Below are positions 44,512-54,125 of a DNA stretch of 64,000 bases, piece after piece. The position numbers and the translations under genes are program-made. This DNA is from Lachnospiraceae bacterium. Its GTDB lineage: Bacteria; Bacillota; Clostridia; Lachnospirales; Lachnospiraceae. The notes beneath the pieces are model-generated. The model made no database searches. It was not told where the DNA came from and worked only from the letters and a program-made list of their open reading frames with translations. The stretch covers positions 91,210 through 155,209 of the forward strand of contig JAAWEL010000023.1 in NCBI GenBank assembly GCA_022794255.1, in the 5' to 3' direction. Numbering within the stretch: position 1 is the stretch's first letter; each line of letters starts with the position of its first letter.

Positions 44512-44769
44512 ATGTTGAAAAAGACGATCACCATCGGACTTTCATCTGGACTTGAGGCCAGACCGGTAGCAATGCTGGTGCAGATCGCCAGTCAGTATGA
44601 GAGTGTAATCTATGTGGAGAGCCAGAATGCCCGCGTCAATGCCAAAAGTATTATGGGTATGATGACCCTGGGCATGGGAAGCGGGGAGGAGATCACAGTA
44701 TCCGTGGAGGGAGCCGATGAGCTGGCTGCCATGGAGGGGATTGAGAACTATCTGGTGGGTGCGAATTAG
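44512..44769 (+). CDS. HPr-family protein lacking His15 (Crh-like)
   Basis: An 85-aa HPr-fold protein. The phosphotransfer histidine at position 15 is replaced by Glu (GLEARP where PTS HPr has G-x-HARP), so it cannot accept phosphate from enzyme I. Ser46 is kept within NAKSIMGMMTLGM, the site modified by HPr kinase. B. subtilis Crh has Gln15 and Ser46 and lies directly after whiA, as here. It is thus likely a catabolite-repression effector rather than a PTS carrier. GAGGAGGATTATT precedes the ATG. A strong terminator follows. The symbol is left blank because orthology to crh is not proven. Confidence 0.88.
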   Translation: MLKKTITIGLSSGLEARPVAMLVQIASQYESVIYVESQNARVNAKSIMGMMTLGMGSGEEITVSVEGADELAAMEGIENYLVGAN

Positions 44770-44824
44770 TCATGAATCCGGCCCTGGGGTGTGGGTGGAT
44801 TGGGATGACATTTACTAATATAGG

Positions 44825-44866
44825 ACAGGGCAGTGCCGGATTTATAAAAGGCTGCCCTGTTTTTTC
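44825..44866 (+). terminator. terminator of the hprK-murB-rapZ-whiA-HPr cluster
   Basis: ACAGGGCAG (44825-44833) pairs perfectly with CTGCCCTGT (44852-44860), followed by TTTTTTC. Confidence 0.92.
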
Positions 44867-44918
44867 GATTTTTGATAATTTTTGTCCGGAGGATTTTGCC
44901 AAGAAGAGGGGATAAAGC

Positions 44919-45941
44919 ATGGGGATACATTCAAAAAAACTGTGGACAGCAATGGGAATCATGATGGTAATATGGGTTATTGCTATGCTTTCCGGCTATT
45001 TCTTTCTTCTTAGGAAAAATACCTTACGGGAGGCAGAATACAGTTCATATGACTATCATATTGCCATTATATCAGAGGAGACGGACACTTCCTTCTGGCA
45101 GGATGTCTATCTCGGTGCGGTGGAGGCAGGAGCCGGATACGGGGCTTACGTGGAACAGGTCGGGGACGGTTTAGTGGATCGGTTTTCCATGGAGGATGCC
45201 ATTAATATTGCTATTTATGAGCGTGTGGATGGTATTTTGCTGCGCCCTTCTGAGGAGGGGAGGATTCAGAAGATGATTGATAAGGCATGCAGCCACGGGA
45301 TTCCGGTTATTACCATGCAAAAGGATGTGCCGGATTCAAAGCGCCAGGGCTTTGTAGGGATCAATGACTACTTTCTGGGACAGGAGTATGGCAAAAGAGT
45401 GTTGAAAACAGCAGATGCAGACACTCGTTTGGTAACCGTGCTATTTCCCGGGACCAGCTTTAATGAGACCAGCCGGAAATGGTTTCGCTTAGGACTTAGC
45501 AACACAGTGCCTCAGGAGCAAATACAGTTTGACTTTAGGATTATTCGGGATGATAAAGGGTTAAACAATGCAGAGGATGTGATTCATGATATTGCCAAAG
45601 GGAATATGCAGCAGCCGGACATAATTATCTGCCTGGATGAGGTGATAACCCAGTCCACCTACCATCTGATTCGTGACCAGGGGCTCTCAGAGAAGGTTAA
45701 GGTGATCGGAAGCTACATTTCTGAGGATATTATTGAGGGCATTGAACAGGGATACATTGATTCCACCATCACCATCGACCCGGAGGCCATGGGACGTATG
45801 AGTATTGATGCGCTTATGACCTACAAACAGTATCATATGGTCAGCTATTATACAGAGGTGGATACCATGCTGGTGGACCGGACACTGGCAGCAGAGTACA
45901 GAAGGGAGATGGAGGATGAAGAGGAACCGGACAGGGAATAA
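44919..45941 (+). CDS. membrane-anchored solute-binding protein of the sugar-binding type
   Basis: A 340-aa protein with a single N-terminal membrane segment (MMVIWVIAMLSGYFFLL) and no lipobox, followed by a type-I periplasmic-binding-protein domain (YHIAIISEETDTSFW, EGRIQKMIDKACSHGIPVITM). The absence of ABC transport genes and the overlap of its end with a histidine kinase start (26 nt) point to a sensory role in a three-gene system with the kinase and the AraC-type regulator. The ligand may be a sugar or autoinducer-like molecule; this is inference. The promoter was not resolved. Confidence 0.85.
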   Translation: MGIHSKKLWTAMGIMMVIWVIAMLSGYFFLLRKNTLREAEYSSYDYHIAIISEETDTSFWQDVYLGAVEAGAGYGAYVEQVGDGLVDRFSMEDAINIAIYERVDGILLRPSEEGRIQKMIDKACSHGIPVITMQKDVPDSKRQGFVGINDYFLGQEYGKRVLKTADADTRLVTVLFPGTSFNETSRKWFRLGLSNTVPQEQIQFDFRIIRDDKGLNNAEDVIHDIAKGNMQQPDIIICLDEVITQSTYHLIRDQGLSEKVKVIGSYISEDIIEGIEQGYIDSTITIDPEAMGRMSIDALMTYKQYHMVSYYTEVDTMLVDRTLAAEYRREMEDEEEPDRE

Positions 45942-47457
45942 CCGACATTTTTTTAATCAGTCCCTGCGGACGAAACTGATTCTTCCTGTGATGATTACTA
46001 TGGCTGTCTCTTTGGGGATAAATCTTATTTTGTTTGGCAGGATCAATACTACTGCAGAAAACATGGATCAGGTGTATGCCACAAACATCCGTTTGGGAGA
46101 GTTGGAAAGACTTTTAACAGAACTGGAAACCAGTGTGTATCAGTATCTCAATATCCAGAGCCCGGATGCTTTGAAGAATTTTGAGCGGAACCGGGAACTG
46201 TTTGCGGGTATGATTGAAGAAATAGACGAGACAATCACCGATCATCCGGCCCGGAGGATAGAGCACAATATCCGCAGCCTGGCCATCTCCTATCTGGATC
46301 GGACAAAGAGCGCCATAGCTGCAAAGCAGGCTCATAACGTAAGCTCCTACAAGGAAAGTTTTGAGGAGATACAATCCATTTACACCTATCTTTTGGCCTA
46401 CACCAGAGGCCTGGATACACTGCGTTTTAAGGCCAATTCAGAGAACTATGATGTGTTGTATCAATACCTGCGCTATCTGGAAATCTTCATGACATCTGTG
46501 CTGATTGGCGTTACCGGCTGTTTGATGGTGCTTTTGTATGTGATTATCGGAAGCTTTACCAGACCCTTAGAAAGGCTGGCCGGAAAGGCAAAGGAAGTGG
46601 GAAGGGGGAATTTTGCCATTACCCTTGAGGAGCCTGAAAGCGAGGATGAGGTGGGAACGGTGACAGAGGCTTTCAATCAGATGATCGTCAGCATCAATGA
46701 TTACATACAAAGAACCAGGGAAAGCATGGAGCTAGAGATCCGGATGAAGGAGCGGGAGTTGGCGATGGAAAGCCTTTTAAAGGATGCCCAGCTAAAGTAT
46801 TATCAGGCTCAGATCAATCCCCATTTTCTGTTTAACACCTTAAATGCCGGACAACAGCTGGCTATGATGGAGGATGCGGAACGCACCTATGCGTTTATAG
46901 AAAATATGGCTTCCTTTTTTCGCTACAGGCTGAAGAAAAATGGGGAGGATTCTACCTTGCAGGAGGAGATTGGGCTGATTGACAGCTACATGTATATCAT
47001 GAATGTGCGTTATTCCAATGAGATCCATCTGGAAAAGGAGATTGATTCCAGCCTTCTGGATATGCGGTTTCCTGGAATGGTGCTCCAGCCGGTGATTGAG
47101 AATGCCCTGGGGCATGGGCTAGGAGGCGTGGAGTGGGAAAAACAGATCTGGTTTTACGTAGGGCAGAAAAATGAAGATGCTGTGATATTTATCAGGGATA
47201 ATGGTGTGGGAATACCTGAGCCGGTGTTGAGAGAGCTGAATGAGGAAGGCACTAGCCGGTCAGAGACAAAAAAGGATACGGGAAACGGCGTGGGACTTTT
47301 CAATGTCAGGGAACGGCTTCGGCTGTATTTTGACAGGGCCGATGTGATGACCGTGGAAAGCGGCGGTGAGGGAAAGGGAACCCTTGTCACCATACAGGTG
47401 CCGATTACCAGAAGAAGCGAGGAGAAGGACTATGTACAAGATTCTGATTGCAGATGA
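45916..47457 (+). CDS. YesM-type sensor histidine kinase
   Basis: A 513-aa membrane kinase of the LytS/YesM group. It has an N-terminal transmembrane helix (LILPVMITMAVSLGINLIL), an extracellular region (about 45-190), a second helix (VLIGVTGCLMVLLYVIIG), a HAMP linker (about 215-265), the His-kinase motif QINPHFLFNTLN with phospho-acceptor H303, and a HATPase with DNGVGIP and GNGVGLFNVRERL. It overlaps the solute-binding protein gene by 26 nt and the response regulator gene by 26 nt. The likely route is binding protein to kinase to regulator. Confidence 0.92.
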   Translation: MKRNRTGNNRHFFNQSLRTKLILPVMITMAVSLGINLILFGRINTTAENMDQVYATNIRLGELERLLTELETSVYQYLNIQSPDALKNFERNRELFAGMIEEIDETITDHPARRIEHNIRSLAISYLDRTKSAIAAKQAHNVSSYKESFEEIQSIYTYLLAYTRGLDTLRFKANSENYDVLYQYLRYLEIFMTSVLIGVTGCLMVLLYVIIGSFTRPLERLAGKAKEVGRGNFAITLEEPESEDEVGTVTEAFNQMIVSINDYIQRTRESMELEIRMKERELAMESLLKDAQLKYYQAQINPHFLFNTLNAGQQLAMMEDAERTYAFIENMASFFRYRLKKNGEDSTLQEEIGLIDSYMYIMNVRYSNEIHLEKEIDSSLLDMRFPGMVLQPVIENALGHGLGGVEWEKQIWFYVGQKNEDAVIFIRDNGVGIPEPVLRELNEEGTSRSETKKDTGNGVGLFNVRERLRLYFDRADVMTVESGGEGKGTLVTIQVPITRRSEEKDYVQDSDCR

Positions 47458-49009
47458 TGAGGGGATTGTCACAGACTCCCTCCAGTATATTATTGAAAAA
47501 AATTTTGGCAGTGAGTGTTCTGTGGGGATTGCTAAAAACGGAAGGCAGGCAATCGAGCTGGCAGAGAACTTCCAGCCAGACATTGCTCTTTTGGATATAC
47601 AGATGCCCGGAATCAACGGATTGAAAGCCATGGAGGAGATCCAGGCCCAGAATCCAAAGGTAAAGACTCTGATTCTCACAGCTTACGACAATTTTGACTA
47701 TGCCAAGGAGGCTTTGCGTCTGGGAGCAGTTGATTATCTGATGAAGCCTGTCAACAAAAAAGTGATTGTGGAACGGCTTACCAGTATTATGCATCAAATT
47801 GATGAAGAACGGCAGAAGCGCCGGGATGATCTTCTGGTAAAGGAGAAAATGGAGGCAGTGATCCCTATTATTGAGAACGGATTTATTGTCAGCCTGATTA
47901 TTCAGAATGAGTATGAGGACAGCGGGGAGCAGTATCGAAGGCTTTTAAAGCTGGAGGAAGATTATGGGATCATCATGGTCCTGGAATGGGGGGAGAAAAG
48001 GGAAGGAGAGGGAATGGGCAATCCGGTGGGCTCTGGTGTTCGGGCCCATAAGTACTATGACAAGATGGCAGAGCTGGTGAAAGTGTATTTTAAGGCCTTT
48101 GTCAGCAATATTATGGGCAATAAGATGGTCTGTGTCATTCCATCCAGAGAGACAAGGCTGGAATATGGGGACAGGCTCTGTATGATTGAGAAGGCAAGAA
48201 GCCTGGTGACCTCCTTAAAAAATATGGCAGGCATTGATTTTAAGGCAGGCATTGGCTCTGTGCGGCCCTGGGCAGCAATGTTTGACTCTTACCAGGAGGC
48301 CTTAAATGCGCTGCGCCACGGGAAGAGGCGGGTGACGCACATCGATGATCTGATTGTGAGAAATACAGAGGAAAAGCACCGGCAGGCCATGGAGAACATG
48401 GTTCTTGATGCAGTCCGCGGCGGCATGGAACACGATGTGCGTCAGGAGGCCACGGTCTTTGCCGGGTGGATACTGAAAAATAAAGAATGTTCTTTTGCGG
48501 ATGCAAAATTTAAGCTGATGGAGCTTTTGTTGCTTGCAAAACGGCTGGTGGGAGATCCGGAGAATGGCTGCACAGGATATCAGAAGAAGATTGCCGGCTT
48601 TCTCGGGTGTGAGAGCCAGGAAAAGCTTCAGCAAAGTTTTGTGACGGCCATGGTGGAAATGGCCCGGGCAGTGGTGATTAAAAATCAGGAACCGGATGGC
48701 CTTATCACCAAAGCACAGGAGTATATAAGGCAGAATTTCCGAAAGGATATTGCGCTTGAGGAAGTAGCCCGTCTGGTGAATATCAGCCCCTATTATTTCA
48801 GCAAGCTGTTTAAGGAAGAAACTGGGATGAACTTTACAGAGTATCTGACCGGACTGCGGATTGAGACGGCGAAAACCCTTTTGAAGAACCGGGAGATGAG
48901 TATTAAGCAGGTGTGTCTGGATTCGGGATATGCAAATCCCAATTATTTCAGCAGAATTTTTAAAAAATGGACCGGAATTACCCCTACAGAATTTCGGGAT
49001 GCCTATTGA
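47432..49009 (+). CDS. AraC-family response regulator (YesN-type)
   Basis: A 525-aa regulator with an N-terminal receiver (phospho-acceptor D55 in LLDIQMPGINGL; conserved Lys in YLMKPVNKK), a long central region, and a C-terminal AraC DNA-binding domain with two helix-turn-helix units (DIALEEVARLVNISPYYFSKLFKEE and the final CLDSGYANPNYFSRIFKKWTG segment). I start at ATG 47432 behind AGGAGAAGG; longer frames run into the kinase gene. The next operon, 148 bp downstream, encodes an amino-acid-type ABC transporter and may be its target. Confidence 0.92.
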   Translation: MYKILIADDEGIVTDSLQYIIEKNFGSECSVGIAKNGRQAIELAENFQPDIALLDIQMPGINGLKAMEEIQAQNPKVKTLILTAYDNFDYAKEALRLGAVDYLMKPVNKKVIVERLTSIMHQIDEERQKRRDDLLVKEKMEAVIPIIENGFIVSLIIQNEYEDSGEQYRRLLKLEEDYGIIMVLEWGEKREGEGMGNPVGSGVRAHKYYDKMAELVKVYFKAFVSNIMGNKMVCVIPSRETRLEYGDRLCMIEKARSLVTSLKNMAGIDFKAGIGSVRPWAAMFDSYQEALNALRHGKRRVTHIDDLIVRNTEEKHRQAMENMVLDAVRGGMEHDVRQEATVFAGWILKNKECSFADAKFKLMELLLLAKRLVGDPENGCTGYQKKIAGFLGCESQEKLQQSFVTAMVEMARAVVIKNQEPDGLITKAQEYIRQNFRKDIALEEVARLVNISPYYFSKLFKEETGMNFTEYLTGLRIETAKTLLKNREMSIKQVCLDSGYANPNYFSRIFKKWTGITPTEFRDAY

Positions 49010-49156
49010 TGGCAGGACAACGGTAAGATAGCACAAATTTGCAACAAAAAAATGCTATACATTTTGATGTTTCATGGAGAAAACATGGAAATGTGTAGGA
49101 TTTTGCAAGTTAGTGCTATTATTTTTATGCTATGCTTTTCTCAGGAGAGGAGGATT

Positions 49157-50026
49157 ATGCTCATGGACATGTTTTTGCAGGCTTGTGTCAATGGACTTTT
49201 GATGGGGGGATTCTATTCCCTGATGGGTATGGGGCAAAATATTATCTTTGGCGTGATGAAGATCGTAAACTTCTGTCATGGCGAGATGCTGATGGTAGGC
49301 ATGTATTTGACCTTTATTCTCTACACGTTTTTTGGAATTGACCCATATCTGGCTGTTCCGATTGTGGCAGCGGTGATGTTTTGCCTTGGTGCTCTGATTC
49401 AGCATACACTGATCACCCCGTCTTTAGGGACTAAGAGCTTTACCAATCTTTTGTTTCTGACAGTGGGGTTGGGACTGCTTTTGTCCAATGGTGCGCTGGT
49501 GATCTTCGGGTCAGAATACCGCTCCATCCGTACCGCCTATTCGCAGACTTATATTCAGCTGGGACCGGTGAACATGGCGCTTCCTAGAATCATCAGCTTT
49601 GGGGTTCTCATTGTGGTGACCATTTCCCTTTTTGCATTTTTAAAGTATACCACCATTGGCAAGCAGATCCGTGCGGTTTCCCAAAATCCGGTGGGCGCTG
49701 AGGTGGTGGGAATCAATGTAAAACAGATCTACATTCTTACCTATGGCCTGGGAGTTGCGCTGGCTGGCACGGCCGGTGCATTGCTTACTCAGTTTTATAC
49801 GATTTTTCCCACCGCAGGAGCCAGTTTCGGCTTCCGGGCTTTAATTGTTGTGGTTGTAGGGGGATTAGGCTCCATTCCGGGGGCTTTTCTGGCTGGTATT
49901 TTTTTAGGGCTTTTGGAGACAATGAGCGCTCTGTTTATCAGCCCTTCCTACAGTGACCTGATCGTATTCATGACCTTTATCGTGATACTGGTAGTCCGTC
50001 AGACGATGATAGCAAGGAGGAAATAA
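49157..50026 (+). CDS. livH: branched-chain amino acid ABC transporter permease LivH
   Basis: A 289-aa membrane permease with the LivH pattern: VNGLLMGGFYSLMGMGQNIIFGVMKIVNFCHGEM at the start (here spanning residues about 10-43) and VVVGGLGSIPGAFLAG near the end, with about 8 transmembrane helices. I place the start at ATG 49157, which has GGAGAGGAGGATT; the frame runs on to 49052 without a good site. It begins livHMGFJ. The cargo could be a branched-chain amino acid, urea or another amide, since these importers share the fold. Confidence 0.93.
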   Translation: MLMDMFLQACVNGLLMGGFYSLMGMGQNIIFGVMKIVNFCHGEMLMVGMYLTFILYTFFGIDPYLAVPIVAAVMFCLGALIQHTLITPSLGTKSFTNLLFLTVGLGLLLSNGALVIFGSEYRSIRTAYSQTYIQLGPVNMALPRIISFGVLIVVTISLFAFLKYTTIGKQIRAVSQNPVGAEVVGINVKQIYILTYGLGVALAGTAGALLTQFYTIFPTAGASFGFRALIVVVVGGLGSIPGAFLAGIFLGLLETMSALFISPSYSDLIVFMTFIVILVVRQTMIARRK

Positions 50027-50028
50027 GT

Positions 50029-51087
50029 ATGGATAGCAAGAAAGCAGTACAGATCTATCATCGGAATCTGACCCTTGTGGTTGGCCTGATTCTGCTGGTC
50101 TTTGTCCTGATTCCCATGATGGTAAAGTCACCTTATATTTTAAATATCTTTGTTTTAGTATTTTATATGTCAACTTTGTCCATGGCCTGGAATTTATTGG
50201 GGGGAATGACCGGACAGAATTCTCTGGGACATGCGGCTTATATGGGATTAGGCGCCTATGCCTGCTGCCTTTTGGTGGTTAATACAGGGGCCAATCCCTG
50301 GCTGGCTGGAATCTTTGGAATGCTTGTGGTGGGTCTGGTTGCCGGTATTGTTTTTTATCCTTGCTTTATCTTGCGGGGACCGTATTTTACCCTGGTTTCA
50401 ATTGCTTTTGGCGAGTCCATCCGTCAGGTCATTATCAATTCGGCTTTTTTTGGCAGAGCGAGCGGTGTGGGGTTGCCGTTTGGAAATGATTCCTGGCTTC
50501 ACTTTCGCTTTGCCAGTAAGGTTCCTTACTACTATGTAGGGCTGGCGATGATGATTCTTGTCTATCTGGTGATGAAGAAGATCGACCGGTCAAAAATGGG
50601 ATTTGCCTTAAAGACTATCCGGGAGGATGAGGATGCGGCAGCTGCCATTGGGATTAACCCTACAAGATATAAGATCATGGCAGTGGTCATATCTGCCATG
50701 GTAGCTGGTTTGGTGGGCTTTTTCTATGCCAGCTACATCCGCTATATTGACCCGGAACTGATGATACAGGCTAAATCCACAGAATCCGTGCTGCCGGCAG
50801 TGGTAGGAGGCGCGGCATATGTGGAAGGACCGATTGTGGGAGGTCTTATTATGATCCCTCTGTCTGAGTATCTGCGGGCCAATTTCAGCAGTATTTTGCC
50901 GGGAATCAATATGCTAATGTATGCGGTGGCGCTGTTGGTGGTGATTCGGTTTCGGCCCGCCGGTATTCTGGGCTGGTACATGAACAGCAAAACAAAGGAA
51001 ATGTTTGACAAGAAAATTTTAAGAAAGCCTCCGATGGAAGTTCTGGAGGAGGTTGAGCTGATGGAATATCAGAAAAAGGAGGCATAG
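50029..51087 (+). CDS. livM: branched-chain amino acid ABC transporter permease LivM
   Basis: A 352-aa membrane permease paired with LivH. Motifs LLGGMTGQNSLGHAAYMGLGAY, ISGFFYASYIRY-like GLVGFFYASYIRYIDP, and VVGGAAYVEGPIVGGL are typical. It follows livH by 2 bp and the next gene by 2 bp, so translation is tightly coupled. The C-terminal cytoplasmic tail (about 320-352) is charged. Confidence 0.94.
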   Translation: MDSKKAVQIYHRNLTLVVGLILLVFVLIPMMVKSPYILNIFVLVFYMSTLSMAWNLLGGMTGQNSLGHAAYMGLGAYACCLLVVNTGANPWLAGIFGMLVVGLVAGIVFYPCFILRGPYFTLVSIAFGESIRQVIINSAFFGRASGVGLPFGNDSWLHFRFASKVPYYYVGLAMMILVYLVMKKIDRSKMGFALKTIREDEDAAAAIGINPTRYKIMAVVISAMVAGLVGFFYASYIRYIDPELMIQAKSTESVLPAVVGGAAYVEGPIVGGLIMIPLSEYLRANFSSILPGINMLMYAVALLVVIRFRPAGILGWYMNSKTKEMFDKKILRKPPMEVLEEVELMEYQKKEA

Positions 51088-51089
51088 GC

Positions 51090-51839
51090 ATGGCAGAAGC
51101 TCCTGTTATTGAGGTTCAAAATATTACGAAGCGTTTCAAGGGCCTGACAGCAGTCAAGGACGTGTCCTTCTCAGTCAGGGAAGGGGGCATCACCGGCATG
51201 ATCGGACCGAATGGCGCCGGCAAGTCCACTACCTTTAACATGATCTGCGGCTATTATCCGCCCACAGAGGGAAGGATCTTTTACAGAGGGGAGGATATTA
51301 CGGACAAAAAGGCCTACGAGTATACTGGCATGAAGATTGCCCGTACCTTTCAGATTATGAAGCCCCTGAAAAATTTAAGTGTATTGGACAATGTGGTGGC
51401 TTCCTCCTACTTTGGCCATGCAGGTGCAAAAAATGTCCGTAAGGCAAGAGAGAGAGCCATGGAGGTGCTGCAGTTTACCGGCCTTTACGAGAAGCGCCAT
51501 GTGCTGTCTAAGGACATGGGTACTCCGGACCAGAAGCGCCTGGAGATGGCCCGTGCCCTGGCAACCAGGCCTGCCATGCTTTTTCTGGATGAGAATATGG
51601 CCGGATTAAATCCTGCTGAGACGGAGGATGCCATCGGATTGATTCGCAAGATCAATGAATCCGGGGTGACGATTCTCTTGATTGAGCATATTATGCAGGC
51701 TGTGGTCAGCCTGTGCGAGAAGGTTATCGTGCTTCACCACGGAGAGAAGATCGCGGAGGGCACGCCCGAGCAGGTGATGAATGACCCTTATGTGATGGAG
51801 GTATATCTGGGTATGAAGAAGGAGGGGCCACATGCTTAA
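51090..51839 (+). CDS. livG: branched-chain amino acid ABC transporter ATPase LivG (degenerate signature motif)
   Basis: A 249-aa ATPase with Walker A GPNGAGKST, Walker B MLFLDEN followed by MAGLNPAET, and the LivG-type C-terminus. Where LivG proteins usually have an LSYGQQ-type ABC signature, this one reads MGTPDQ at residues 143-148, just before KRLEMARALA. The usual Pro after LDE in Walker B is Asn. Catalytic Glu and switch His (LIEHIM) remain. Its partner LivF has a canonical signature, so the heterodimer may have one weak ATP site. It overlaps livF by 8 nt. Confidence 0.93.
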   Translation: MAEAPVIEVQNITKRFKGLTAVKDVSFSVREGGITGMIGPNGAGKSTTFNMICGYYPPTEGRIFYRGEDITDKKAYEYTGMKIARTFQIMKPLKNLSVLDNVVASSYFGHAGAKNVRKARERAMEVLQFTGLYEKRHVLSKDMGTPDQKRLEMARALATRPAMLFLDENMAGLNPAETEDAIGLIRKINESGVTILLIEHIMQAVVSLCEKVIVLHHGEKIAEGTPEQVMNDPYVMEVYLGMKKEGPHA

Positions 51840-52539
51840 GGTAGAAGGACTGAATGCAGGGTATGGCGCGGTCAATATTCTGTGGGATATCAGCTTTACG
51901 CTAAAGGATGGGGAGATCATCGCCATTTTAGGTTCCAACGGGGCAGGAAAGACCACCATGGTACGGGCGGTCACTGGTATGTTAAGGCCTGGGTCTGGCT
52001 CCATTGTATTTAACGGGGAGGAGATGACAAAAAAGAATTCCCGGGCCATTCTCAACAGCGGGATTGTGCAGGTCCCCGAGGGGAGACAGCTTTTTACGGA
52101 TATGACGGTTTTGGAGAATCTTCAGATGGGGGCATTTAACAAAGAGACAAAGGCCCATTTTCAGGATAATTTGAAGAAATGCTATCAATGGTTTCCAAAG
52201 CTTGAGGAGCGGGCAAAGCAGGCAGCAGGCACATTGTCCGGCGGCGAGCAGCAGATGGTGGCGGTGGCCCGGGCTCTGATTGGTGAGCCGAAGCTGTTGA
52301 TCTTAGATGAGCCATCCCTTGGCCTGGCGCCCAATATTGTGGATGATATTTTGCATGTGGCGTCCACGCTGGTGAAAAATGACGGGATTTCCGTTCTTTT
52401 GGTGGAGCAGGATATCACCAAGGCGCTGGCTGCAGCAGACAGAGGCTATGTGATTGAAAACGGCCGTATTGCGCTGGAGGGAACCGCTGCAGAGCTTCAG
52501 GCCAATGAACATGTGAAGAAAGCCTATCTTGGCATTTAA
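51832..52539 (+). CDS. livF: branched-chain amino acid ABC transporter ATPase LivF
   Basis: A 235-aa ATPase with all motifs intact: Walker A GSNGAGKTT, signature LSGGEQQ, Walker B LLILDEPSLGLAP, and a switch region LLVEQD. It forms the second nucleotide-binding subunit with LivG. The ATG lies within the end of livG with GGAGGGG upstream. Confidence 0.95.
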   Translation: MLKVEGLNAGYGAVNILWDISFTLKDGEIIAILGSNGAGKTTMVRAVTGMLRPGSGSIVFNGEEMTKKNSRAILNSGIVQVPEGRQLFTDMTVLENLQMGAFNKETKAHFQDNLKKCYQWFPKLEERAKQAAGTLSGGEQQMVAVARALIGEPKLLILDEPSLGLAPNIVDDILHVASTLVKNDGISVLLVEQDITKALAAADRGYVIENGRIALEGTAAELQANEHVKKAYLGI

Positions 52540-52639
52540 AGAGAGTTTTGCACCGTTGGCAGTTCGGTGTGAAAAGGGGCTGCAAAGCTACACAAAAGCT
52601 GCCCTTATAAAATATTTTTATCAATGAAGGAGGAATATT

Positions 52640-54007
52640 ATGAAATTGAAGAAATTTTCATCCCTGTTGTGTGTTATGGCATTAACTGCGTCTGCTCTGG
52701 CAGGCTGTTCATCTGGCTCCGGTACAGCAGAGACAACAACAGCAGCTGCTGCAGAGGCAGCTACCACTGCGGCAGCAGGGGAAGCAGAAACAGAGGCTGC
52801 TGATTCCGGGGAGGAGGCAGCAGCGGAATTGACTGGTGAGCCCATCAAGATTGGAACCATCTATGCAATGTCCGGGGGTTCTGCGGCCATCGGAGCGAAT
52901 ATTTTGCGGGGGATTGATTTTGCAGTGGCGGAGATCAATGCTTCCGGCGGTATTGACGGGCGTCCTCTGGAGGTGGTCCGGGGCGATCATGCCGGCGATG
53001 CGGCTACAGGAAGATCCGAGGCAGAGCGCCTGATCACTCAGGAGCATGTAGATGTTATGATGGGCTGCCACATGTCCGTGGTGACAGAGGTTGTGGCTCA
53101 GGTGTGCCAGCAGTATCAGGTTCCCATGATCACGGCGATTTCCACTCTGGACAGACTTTCCAATGAGGAGCACAAGGATATGGATTATTTCTTCCGTCTC
53201 TGTCCTTTAAACTCGGTCTATGTGGAGGATATGCTGATGTATCTGAGAGATTCTGCAGAGCAGACAGGTGAGGAGATCAAGACAGTGGCGATCTTCACTG
53301 ACCGGGCGGCAATCGGACAGGAGCTGATCCGCTGTGTGGAATTGTTTAAGGATGAGTATGGCCTGGATTTGGTGGCAACGGTGGACTATACCAGCAATGC
53401 AACGGATTTAAGCGCTCAGGTTCTGGCTCTTAAGCAGGCCAATCCGGACGCGATTTTGTGCGATTCCTACATTGGTGATGCCACTTTGTTTATTCAGACC
53501 TTAAAGGATCAGAATTACAGCCCGAAGATGATTGTTGCCAAGGCTAATGGTTTCACGGATCCTTCCTTTATCACCAATTTAGGAAGCATTGCCAATGGTG
53601 TGGCTTCAGTGGTAGAGTTTAATCCGGATCTGACCAATGGGGTGGAGATCAACGAGGAGTTCAAGGCAGAGTATGGGGTGGACATGAACGGCCACTCAGC
53701 AGAGTCCTACACAGTGGTATGGCTGTTTAAGGCAGCTATCGAGGCAGCTGGCAGCACAGAGGGAGAGGCAGTTAAGAATGCGCTGGCATCGATAGACATT
53801 CAGGGTCAGTTTGATGGTGGGCGCAAGATCGTTCTTCCTTATGACCGGATCAAGTTTGAGAATTACGATCTGGCGGGAGAGCCCCACTACAGAGATAACA
53901 CCTCTGCATCTGTGGCGATTGCCCAGATTCAGGACGGCCAGTGGAAAACGGTATGGCCCTTTGGCTTTTCTGACACCAAGATCGTCTATCCGGCTCCGCT
54001 GCAATAA
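52640..54007 (+). CDS. livJ: branched-chain amino acid-type ABC transporter binding lipoprotein LivJ
   Basis: A 455-aa binding lipoprotein. The lipobox cysteine is C23 (ALAGC), followed by a low-complexity Ala/Thr/Glu linker to about residue 65. The ligand-binding part starts at GEPIKIGTIYAMSGGSAAIG and is a type-I binding fold of the LivJ/amide-binding kind. It belongs to livHMGF, 100 bp downstream of livF; a hairpin (AAGGG/CCCTT) in that gap may reduce readthrough. A diverged second copy follows at 54126. Confidence 0.93.
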   Translation: MKLKKFSSLLCVMALTASALAGCSSGSGTAETTTAAAAEAATTAAAGEAETEAADSGEEAAAELTGEPIKIGTIYAMSGGSAAIGANILRGIDFAVAEINASGGIDGRPLEVVRGDHAGDAATGRSEAERLITQEHVDVMMGCHMSVVTEVVAQVCQQYQVPMITAISTLDRLSNEEHKDMDYFFRLCPLNSVYVEDMLMYLRDSAEQTGEEIKTVAIFTDRAAIGQELIRCVELFKDEYGLDLVATVDYTSNATDLSAQVLALKQANPDAILCDSYIGDATLFIQTLKDQNYSPKMIVAKANGFTDPSFITNLGSIANGVASVVEFNPDLTNGVEINEEFKAEYGVDMNGHSAESYTVVWLFKAAIEAAGSTEGEAVKNALASIDIQGQFDGGRKIVLPYDRIKFENYDLAGEPHYRDNTSASVAIAQIQDGQWKTVWPFGFSDTKIVYPAPLQ

Positions 54008-54052
54008 GCAAATTTAAGTTGATTTTGTATTTAATAAACTGCTAGAATATTA

Positions 54053-54085
54053 CAGCCTGTTACGGAATGTGGCAGGCTGATTTCT
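54053..54085 (+). terminator. weak terminator between the two livJ copies
   Basis: CAGCCTG (54053-54059) pairs with CAGGCTG (54073-54079), followed by ATTTCTTGCTT. The T-run is broken, so readthrough is likely. Confidence 0.55.
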
Positions 54086-54125
54086 TGCTTCACAGGAAAG
54101 GAAATGGTTACAGAGGGGAACCTAT

